Source: Synergistaceae bacterium
GTDB lineage: Bacteria > Synergistota > Synergistia > Synergistales > Synergistaceae
NCBI GenBank assembly: GCA_031290815.1
Contig: JAISLO010000285.1
Location: forward strand, 1-12,240
DNA length: 12,240 nt
Reading direction: 5' to 3'
In this document: in pieces, positions 7,746 to 12,240 of the stretch
How the letters are laid out: each line of letters begins with the position of its first letter
Position numbering within the stretch: position 1 is the first letter of the stretch
Notes under the pieces: generated by a model
What the model was told of the DNA's origin: nothing
Seen by the model: the letters and a program-made list of their open reading frames with translations, nothing else
Database searches by the model: none
Translations under genes and position numbers: made by a program

Positions 7746-7931
7746 ATGATCCGCTCAAGGCTGGAAACGCTTTTATTGGCTTTGGACAAAACGTCCTCGG
7801 GCAGGGTGGAGATCCTCGTCAATACCGTGACATCCCGCAGCAATGTCATCCGCTTCGCCGAAAACAAAGGATGGGAGGCCTCTGCAGAGGAACGCGAGGG
7901 GGGCTGCAATGTCATCCTGCTGAAAGGCTGA
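7746..7931 (+). CDS. Short TusA/SirA/YedF-like protein lacking the Cys-Pro motif; possibly a truncated or frameshifted gene
   Basis: The 61-residue frame resembles the second half of a TusA-fold domain, as found in sulfur-carrier TusA and the N-terminal half of YedF. RLETLLLALDK matches the helix, RVEILVNTVTSRSNVIRFAE matches the strand plus the family's xVxDNxxSxxNVxRFAE region, and KGWEASAEE followed by CNVILLKG matches the last strands. The expected N-terminus (D-x-R-G-x-x-C-P-x-P) is absent. An in-frame TAG lies two codons before the ATG and no good ribosome binding site is visible. In a neighbouring frame just upstream the codons read ISDLDNDPLK, which could be the displaced N-terminus with Cys replaced by Asp, suggesting a one-base frameshift near 7755-7765. 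It is divergent from fhs and followed by a strong hairpin. Function, if any, is unknown. Confidence 0.5.
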   Translation: MIRSRLETLLLALDKTSSGRVEILVNTVTSRSNVIRFAENKGWEASAEEREGGCNVILLKG

Positions 7932-7969
7932 ATAAAGTAAACGGTCTCACAAAACCGGCCAGCATATAC

Positions 7970-8014
7970 AATGTCAGCAGGTTAGCGGGCAAGGACCCTT
8001 AACCTGCTGACATT
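7970..8014. repeat. Perfect 15-bp inverted repeat (hairpin, possible bidirectional terminator)
   Basis: AATGTCAGCAGGTTA (7970-7984) and its exact complement TAACCTGCTGACATT (8000-8014) flank 15 bases, in which GGG/CCC can extend the stem. It lies between the end of the TusA-like frame and the end of the convergent purine permease gene, the classic place for a shared terminator. No run of T follows on either strand, so ordinary intrinsic termination is not assured. Confidence 0.75.
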
Positions 8015-8035
8015 CGCTTGAATCGGGCTTTATTC

Positions 8036-9340
8036 CTAGACTAACGCCTCTTTCAGAATGAATAAAACGGCCAGGGCGTACATGACCCAGCTCACGCTCT
8101 TCCCTTTGCCGGTGAGGAGCTTTAACAGTACGCAGGAGACAATTCCGAACTCGATTCCGGTGGCGATGCTGTATGACAAAGGCATCATGAAGAACGACAG
8201 CATGGCGGGCACGAGATCCGTCCATTCTTCGTAATTGAGGTCACGCAGGCCCATCATCATGTAGATTCCAACCATGATCAGCGCCGGAGCGGTCGCGCAG
8301 GACGGCACGATAGCTACAAGCGGGCTGAAAAAAATGGCCAGCAGGAACAGGACTCCCACAGCGATCGAGGTCAGTCCCGTTCGCCCCCCCTGTGCTACGC
8401 CGCTGGCGCTCTCGACGTATGACGTCACTGTCGAGGTCCCCAGCACGGAGCCGGCCACCGTGCCGATGGCATCGGCCAGAAGCGCGCCCTTTGCGTTGGG
8501 CAGGCGTCCCTGTGAGTCGAGCATTCCGCTGCGATTGCAGACTCCGACCAGAGTCCCGACCGTGTCAAAAAAATCGACGAAGAAGAACGTGAACACGATA
8601 ACCCAGAAGTCGAGGTTCGCGATCATGGAGAAGTCGAACTGCCAGAAAATCGGCGCAAGAGACGGCGGGGAGGAGACGAGCGAGGCCGGCAGGCTGACCG
8701 TTCCAAGCCCTACGCTCACGACGGTGATGACCACTATGCCTATCAGAAGCGCTCCGGTGACCCTGAAGCACTCCAGAACCACGATCAGCGCAAGACCGCA
8801 CAGCGTCAGTATCGCAGGGACGTTGTTCTTCAGGCTGCCGAGGGTGAGCAGGGTCGCGTCGCTGTTGACGATGATGCCGCCGCCCTGAAGCCCGATAAAT
8901 GCGATAAAGAGTCCGATTCCGCTTGCGATCCCGATTTTCAGGGTTTTGGGGATGGTGTTGACGATCTCCTCGCGCACTTTCGTGAGGGTCAGGACAATAA
9001 AGATAAAGCCCTCGACGAACACCGCCAAGAGCGCGACCTTCCACGACAGCTTCATTCCAATGACCACGCTGAAGGTGAAGAACGCGTTGAGTCCCATGCC
9101 CGGTGCCAGAGCTATGGGATAGTTGGCCAGAAACGCCATCAAAAACGTGGCGATGGCAGCCGACAGGCATGTCGCCACCATCAGGGAGTCGAATGGCATT
9201 CCTGTTTGGGATAGGATGCCCGGATTCACGAAGATAATATAAGCCATCGTCATAAATGTCGTGAGGCCGGCGAGTAATTCCGTTTTTACCGTGGTTTTGT
9301 TTTCCTTCAGCTTGAACTGCTTTTCCAAGAAAGACATCAT
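8036..9340 (-). CDS. AzgA/PbuG-like purine (adenine/guanine/hypoxanthine) permease
   Basis: An inner-membrane proton-coupled nucleobase transporter of the AzgA branch of the NCS2 group, about 434 residues with 12-14 hydrophobic segments. Family landmarks: LTTFMTMAYIIFVNP (about 26-40), APGMGLNAFFTF (79-90), FVDFFDTVGTLVGV (254-267) and GTSTVTSYVESASGVAQGGR (301-320), the last two being substrate-site regions. The frame extends to ATG 9361, but that ATG itself lies in AGGGAG, which better serves as the ribosome binding site for ATG 9340 or 9337 (MMSFLEKQF). It follows adenine deaminase by 99 bases on the same strand, which supports adenine or hypoxanthine as substrate and a salvage operon. A hairpin lies just beyond its stop. 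Exact base specificity is not readable. Confidence 0.93.
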   Translation of the reverse strand: MMSFLEKQFKLKENKTTVKTELLAGLTTFMTMAYIIFVNPGILSQTGMPFDSLMVATCLSAAIATFLMAFLANYPIALAPGMGLNAFFTFSVVIGMKLSWKVALLAVFVEGFIFIVLTLTKVREEIVNTIPKTLKIGIASGIGLFIAFIGLQGGGIIVNSDATLLTLGSLKNNVPAILTLCGLALIVVLECFRVTGALLIGIVVITVVSVGLGTVSLPASLVSSPPSLAPIFWQFDFSMIANLDFWVIVFTFFFVDFFDTVGTLVGVCNRSGMLDSQGRLPNAKGALLADAIGTVAGSVLGTSTVTSYVESASGVAQGGRTGLTSIAVGVLFLLAIFFSPLVAIVPSCATAPALIMVGIYMMMGLRDLNYEEWTDLVPAMLSFFMMPLSYSIATGIEFGIVSCVLLKLLTGKGKSVSWVMYALAVLFILKEALV

Positions 9341-9369
9341 TATGAATAACAACTCCCTCATTGCGTAAT

Positions 9370-9399
9370 TTTATATGAGTATCAGGTTATCTCAGTATC
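9370..9399 (-). promoter_or_regulatory. Candidate -10 box and direct repeats upstream of the purine permease gene
   Basis: On the minus strand TATAAA (9370-9375) lies in front of the permease gene. Directly upstream are two near-identical octamers, GATACTCA (9376-9383) and GATACTGA (9392-9399), with a 16-base period. They cover where a -35 box would be, and no good -35 is visible, so they could be an activator site. This is weak evidence from pattern only. Confidence 0.3.
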
Positions 9400-9439
9400 G
9401 AACCCAAGATGCCGGGCCTGCGGCTCGCTCATGCGCCGG

Positions 9440-11179
9440 TTACCCCGATTCAACGCCGGGGAAGTAAAAAAGCGGCTGAATCCCTCCTTTGCCGATGTCC
9501 GCGTAGCCACGGTCAGTGATCTTGAGCTCCGGGATGACTGACAGGCAGAGGAATGACAGCGCCATGAACGGATGCGCGACCGAGACGCCCATGTCCCGCG
9601 CCGTCCTCTCGACATCCTCCAGGGCACGTGCCACGGACTCGGCATCCATTGTTGACATCAGCCCCGCCACGGGCAGCGCAAGGGAACCCAGTACATCGCC
9701 GCCGCATGTCACGGCCAGCCCTCCGCCGTTTTCTCCCAGAAAGGCCAGAGCGGTCACGATGGAGAGGTCATCCATCCCGGCCGCTACGAAGTTGTGCGCG
9801 TCGTGCGCAACGGAAGAGGCTATCGCGCCCGACTTCAGCCCCAGCCCCGAGACAAATCCGACGCCAAAACGCCTCGTGTCCCGATGCCGCTCCTGCACGA
9901 CGATCTTCGACAGATCCCTGCCGGCGTCGGGAACGGCCGTTCCATCACGCGCCGGAAAATCCCTCTCGATAATGGAATTTGTAACCAGAGACCCCTCGTT
10001 CAGCTTGATGACGCGTACCCCTGCGCCCCGTGGGATTTTGACCTCCAACTGATCCGCCGTCAGAGGGGTGTAAGGACTCTCCCTCCGCCGAAATAATTTC
10101 GGATCGGCGGGACAAGCGCTTGTGCGGCAGATCTTCCCCTTATCAGCCGTCAAGCGCCCGTTCTTCCAGACCCTGTCGATCCGAAAGGTTTCGAGGCCGT
10201 CGACAAGCGCCATGTCTGCGCGCAGGCCGGGAGCGACGGCCCCTCGGTCCTTCAGCCCGAAGTATTCCGCTGGAGAAAGTGTCACCATCCTCAGCGCCGC
10301 CAGAGGATCGATTCCCTCCCGAACCATGACGCGAACCTTGGCGTCCATGTGCCCCACCCGCATGAGATATTTCGCCGTGACGTCGTCGGAGACGGCCATG
10401 CAGCGCGAGGCCAGCTCGGGCTTGTCACGCAGCAGAGGCAGAAGGCGGGCGAGGACCGGCGAGGAAGCGCCCTCGCGCATCATCAGCCACATGCCCCGGC
10501 GCAGCTTCTCCAGGGCTTCCTCGGGGGACACGCACTCGTGATCGGAGGAGACTCCCGATATCAGGTACGCGCAAAGCGCCTTTCCGCTCAAGCCCGGAGC
10601 GTGTCCTGTCAGCGGGACGCTTCCCGCCGCCTGGATCTTTCCCCATACAGAGGGATCTCCCGCGATTACGGCAGGGAAATTCATGACCTCGCCCAGGTGC
10701 TGGCACCATCCCCGTTCGAACATCTCACGAACTGAGTCCATCTCCAGATCTTCAAACGACGTCTCAAGTTCCGAAGCGGGGACGCAGGACGGCGCGCCCA
10801 GGAACACGTCCACCGGCAATCCCCTGCTGGCCGAGTACATATATTCCACGCCGTCCATGCCGAGGACGTTCGCGATCTCGTGAGGATCGGCCATAACGGT
10901 CGTCGTTCCGCGCGGGGCGACGCAATCGGCAAAAACGGCGGGGGTGAGCATCGTACTCTCTATGTGGACGTGTCCGTCGATCATGCCGGGGATCAGGATC
11001 ATCCCCTCAGCGTCGACGACGGCCGATCCGCGGTAATCCTTTCCCACGCCGGCAATGCGGTTTCCCACGACGGCTACGTCGGCGTTCTCGTATTCCATCG
11101 TATAGACGTTGGCGACGCGCGCGTTTCTGACGACGAAGTCCGCGCTCCCGTCACCGCGCGCCGCATCGAGCAGTTTCAT
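9440..11179 (-). CDS. ade: Adenine deaminase
   Basis: A metal-dependent amidohydrolase that converts adenine to hypoxanthine and ammonia (EC 3.5.4.2) for purine salvage or nitrogen release. It has 579 residues, the usual length. Visible metal-site motifs: PGMIDGHVHIESTML (64-78), ADPHEIANVLG (97-107), GEVMN (163-167, bridging glutamate), TGHAPGLSG (191-199), SSDHE (211-215) and SDD (264-266). The C-terminal domain has the family's IASSVAHDAHNFVAAGMDD (453-471), AVTCGGDVLGSLALPVAGLM (489-508) and SFLCLSVIPELKITDRG (542-558). ATG 11179 is chosen, with GGGAGG 10 bases upstream; a TTG one codon earlier is possible. The downstream neighbour is a purine permease, forming an uptake-and-deamination pair. 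Upstream lies thiT with a 109-base gap, so read-through from thiT cannot be excluded. Confidence 0.96.
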   Translation of the reverse strand: MKLLDAARGDGSADFVVRNARVANVYTMEYENADVAVVGNRIAGVGKDYRGSAVVDAEGMILIPGMIDGHVHIESTMLTPAVFADCVAPRGTTTVMADPHEIANVLGMDGVEYMYSASRGLPVDVFLGAPSCVPASELETSFEDLEMDSVREMFERGWCQHLGEVMNFPAVIAGDPSVWGKIQAAGSVPLTGHAPGLSGKALCAYLISGVSSDHECVSPEEALEKLRRGMWLMMREGASSPVLARLLPLLRDKPELASRCMAVSDDVTAKYLMRVGHMDAKVRVMVREGIDPLAALRMVTLSPAEYFGLKDRGAVAPGLRADMALVDGLETFRIDRVWKNGRLTADKGKICRTSACPADPKLFRRRESPYTPLTADQLEVKIPRGAGVRVIKLNEGSLVTNSIIERDFPARDGTAVPDAGRDLSKIVVQERHRDTRRFGVGFVSGLGLKSGAIASSVAHDAHNFVAAGMDDLSIVTALAFLGENGGGLAVTCGGDVLGSLALPVAGLMSTMDAESVARALEDVERTARDMGVSVAHPFMALSFLCLSVIPELKITDRGYADIGKGGIQPLFYFPGVESG

Positions 11180-11288
11180 CAAACGACATCCTCCCTTCCG
11201 CCGCGCGGCCAGAACAGTTCTCCACAGTGGCCTTTTGAATTACGTATTATATCAAATTTCAGAGATGAATTGCGCCATGTTCGTTTCT
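11180..11288 (-). promoter_or_regulatory. Leader of ade: candidate -10 box and two small palindromes
   Basis: The gap between thiT and ade contains TATAAT on the minus strand (11246-11251) without a recognisable -35 box. Between it and the ade start are two adjacent odd palindromes, AGAACAGTTCT (11211-11221) and CCACAGTGG (11222-11230), possible operator or leader hairpins. No intrinsic terminator for thiT is visible here, so ade may be expressed both from its own promoter and by read-through. Confidence 0.35.
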
Positions 11289-11801
11289 CTATGGCGTGCC
11301 GAGCTTTTTCAGCAGGATCATCGCCAAAACGCCTGATATCAGCAACGAGGGCATCATGTGGCTGGCGTTGTATATTGCGGAGTAGATCCAGGGATTTTGG
11401 CCCTCTGGCGCGTAGCTCGCAAAGAAAATGACTCCCGAAACAACGTGACAGGCAAACCGGGCCGCGCCCGCCAGGATCGTTCCGAGCACGGGTTTTTCCT
11501 CGAAAAAACCGGCTGCCCCAACACAGGCAAGCGCCATCGGATAATCCAAGAGCGCCTGTATCGGGTGCGTGATGTAGCTGCCGAAGAGCATCATCAGCGC
11601 CCCGGACATTGCGCCGGCCGCCACACCCCATTTGAAGCCCCGTCTGTAGGAGAAGTAGAACAGCGGCGCCATCTCGAACGTGACGGAGCCGCCCTGCGGC
11701 AGCTCGAACATTCTGAATCCCGAAAACACAACTGCCAGGGCGACGCAAAGCGCCCCCTCGACCATCACCTTCAACCTGCCAGAACTTGCCGCTGCGTTCA
11801 A
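11289..11801 (-). CDS. thiT: ThiT, thiamine-binding S component of an ECF transporter
   Basis: A membrane protein of about 170 residues with six hydrophobic segments that captures thiamine for a shared ECF module (EcfA/A'/T, not in this window). ThiT hallmarks: FELPQGGSVTFEMAPLFYFS (32-51), YRRGFKWGVAAGAMSG (52-67), SYITHPIQALLDYPMA (75-90), and RFACHVVSGVIFFASYAPEG (115-134) followed by YSAIYNASHMMP (140-151). The frame can be opened at TTG 11819, but those codons lie inside the terminator hairpin. TTG 11801 has GGAGGGGG 8 bases upstream and gives the normal N-terminus (residues numbered from there). A TPP riboswitch precedes it, independent support for thiamine as ligand. The identification is strong; the rare start codon is an inference. 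Confidence 0.95.
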   Translation of the reverse strand: MNAAASSGRLKVMVEGALCVALAVVFSGFRMFELPQGGSVTFEMAPLFYFSYRRGFKWGVAAGAMSGALMMLFGSYITHPIQALLDYPMALACVGAAGFFEEKPVLGTILAGAARFACHVVSGVIFFASYAPEGQNPWIYSAIYNASHMMPSLLISGVLAMILLKKLGTP

Positions 11802-11802
11802 T

Positions 11803-11842
11803 AAAAAAACCCCCTCCAAGTTGTTTTCGCACTGGGGGGAGA
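11803..11842 (-). terminator. Riboswitch-controlled intrinsic terminator overlapping the thiT ribosome binding site
   Basis: On the transcribed strand, CTCCCCCC plus CCAGT can pair with ACTTGG plus AGGGGG, followed by seven T (11803-11809). The 3' arm of the stem, GGAGGGGG (11810-11817), is also the best ribosome binding site of thiT, and the T-run forms most of the spacer to the TTG start. The C-rich 5' arm is also complementary over 7 bp to GGGGGAG at the 5' end of the aptamer (11966-11972), a plausible antiterminator. Confidence 0.75.
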
Positions 11843-11884
11843 TTAGAGGTTATCTCAGGTTGTAATTTTTCCTGAAACGGTCTC

Positions 11885-11976
11885 ATTCTTCCTTCGCCGG
11901 TATTAACCGGATCAGGTTCCAAGGGTCGAAGTAAAAACTTCCTCTCAGCCTTCTTTTTATGAAAGCTCCCCCGATG
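11885..11976 (-). ncRNA. TPP (THI-box) riboswitch aptamer
   Basis: A leader RNA element that binds thiamine pyrophosphate and lowers expression of the downstream gene. Conserved elements on the minus strand, in order: GGGGGAGC (11965-11972), the short stem CTTTC/GAAGG, GGCTGAGA with the invariant CTGAGA (11943-11948), an optional hairpin GAAGT-N4-ACTTC (11928-11941), CCCTTGGAACCTGATC (11910-11925), the P5 hairpin CCGGTTAATACCGG (11897-11910), and GCGAAGGA. These are the diagnostic pyrimidine- and pyrophosphate-sensing parts of the THI box. It lies about 85 bases upstream of thiT, the expected target. Exact outer limits of P1 are uncertain by about 10 bases. Confidence 0.95.
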
Positions 11977-11983
11977 CGCTCGT

Positions 11984-12012
11984 ATGTTCCCGCATTTGGC
12001 GGCGGTTGTCAA
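11984..12012 (-). promoter_or_regulatory. Predicted promoter of the thiT riboswitch transcript
   Basis: A perfect TTGACA (12007-12012) lies 17 bases upstream of GAACAT (11984-11989), a poor -10 box. The position is good: transcription would start near 11977, directly before the aptamer. A separate TATAAT at 12060-12065 on the same strand lacks a -35 box and is too far for a short leader, so it is less likely. Confidence 0.5.
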
Positions 12013-12140
12013 GAATAACAGGAAGGGAACTGATGCCGCTATTTATCTGGCTTTGTCGAATTATAAGAGTTACCAGAAGGTGAAATTGCGAGCTGAATTC
12101 TTGTATGGGCTAAATTATTCGGGAATTGAGGTTACACAGT
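12013..12140. other. Intergenic stretch between thiT leader and tRNA terminator
   Basis: I see no supported gene here. The only notable element is TATAAT on the minus strand at 12060-12065, without a recognisable -35 partner. Confidence 0.5.
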
Positions 12141-12172
12141 AAAAAAAGGTTCGGGAGAAATTCACCTGAACC
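12141..12172 (-). terminator. Intrinsic terminator downstream of the tRNA
   Basis: On the minus strand GGTTC (12168-12172) pairs with GAACC (12148-12152). Two further G-C pairs continue the stem after one mismatch, leaving a 9-base loop, and seven T follow (12141-12147). It lies 12 bases after the tRNA CCA end and would end the tRNA transcript. Confidence 0.85.
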
Positions 12173-12183
12173 CTTGGTATCAC

Positions 12184-12240
12184 TGGAGCGGAAAACGGGA
12201 TTCGAACCAGCGACCCTTGGCTTGTAAAGCCAATTTTACA
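12184..12240 (-). tRNA. tRNA-Val (UAC anticodon), 5' part beyond window
   Basis: The minus strand shows an anticodon arm TTGGC-TTTACAA-GCCAA with anticodon UAC (valine GUN codons), a 5-base variable loop GGGTC, a T arm with loop TTCGAAT, a 3' acceptor strand TTTCCGC, discriminator T and an encoded CCA (12184-12186). Two details are irregular. The T stem GCTGG/CCCGT has an internal T-C mismatch, and the bases before the anticodon stem (TGTAAAA) lack the usual GAGC of a D stem. The acceptor 5' strand, which should read about GCGGAAA, is outside the window. The following terminator suggests a transcribed gene, so I call it a tRNA with moderate confidence. Confidence 0.7.

Noticed and set aside
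11179..12012. Long minus-strand open frame (277 codons) across thiT and its leader
   Set aside because: It overlaps thiT in another frame and runs through the TPP aptamer and terminator; its arginine- and glycine-rich translation looks like an out-of-frame shadow.
12184..12240. tRNA on the plus strand with loop TTGTAAA (would read as Tyr GUA)
   Set aside because: On the plus strand the T-arm-like sequence would precede the anticodon arm and TGG would take the place of CCA. Only the minus-strand orientation gives the correct order and a CCA end.
1..12240. Mobile element, CRISPR array or defence system
   Set aside because: No transposase, integrase, Cas-like or toxin-antitoxin-like frame is present, and no regularly spaced repeats are seen. 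All long frames belong to recognised transport, metabolic or regulatory families.

Overview
The window reads like ordinary bacterial chromosome, probably from an anaerobic diderm of moderate to high GC. I lean towards Synergistota, as an inference from general protein character and not from a marker gene. Support comes from a solute-binding protein with a cleavable signal peptide and no lipobox cysteine (so a periplasm), formate--tetrahydrofolate ligase paired with a formate channel, a large adenine deaminase, and a TPP-riboswitch-controlled ECF thiamine transporter. I see no insertion sequence, integrase, CRISPR array or phage gene.

Left part (1-4866): a leftward branched-chain-amino-acid-type (HAAT) ABC uptake operon, in transcription order binding protein, LivH-like permease, LivM-like permease, LivG-like ATPase. 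The ATPase runs off the left edge; a LivF-like partner probably lies beyond. A LysR-type regulator diverges from the operon. The AT-rich space between them holds two promoter-like sequences whose -35 boxes are almost the same bases on opposite strands, plus a dyad suited to regulator binding.

Middle (5085-8035): a leftward pair, fhs followed by a formate/nitrite-channel (FNT) gene. Together they would import or exchange formate and charge it onto tetrahydrofolate. Upstream of fhs, on the other strand, is a 61-codon reading frame that resembles the TusA/SirA/YedF fold but lacks its N-terminal Cys-Pro motif. It is followed by a perfect 15-bp-arm hairpin.

Right part (8036-12240): leftward genes for an AzgA/PbuG-like purine permease and adenine deaminase (purine salvage: uptake, then adenine to hypoxanthine plus ammonia). 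Upstream of these is thiT, the substrate-binding subunit of an ECF thiamine transporter. Before thiT lie a -35-like box, a textbook TPP aptamer, and a terminator hairpin whose 3' arm is also the thiT ribosome binding site. The right edge cuts a leftward tRNA-Val(UAC), followed by a strong intrinsic terminator.

Functional themes are solute uptake (unknown amino acid or organic acid, formate, purines, thiamine) and C1/purine metabolism: 10-formyl-THF from Fhs is a purine-synthesis cofactor, which links the middle and right groups. The best candidates for something unusual are the compact thiT riboswitch platform, the shared -35 divergent promoter, and the truncated TusA-like frame with its hairpin and split repeat. 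None of these amounts to clear evidence of a new system.
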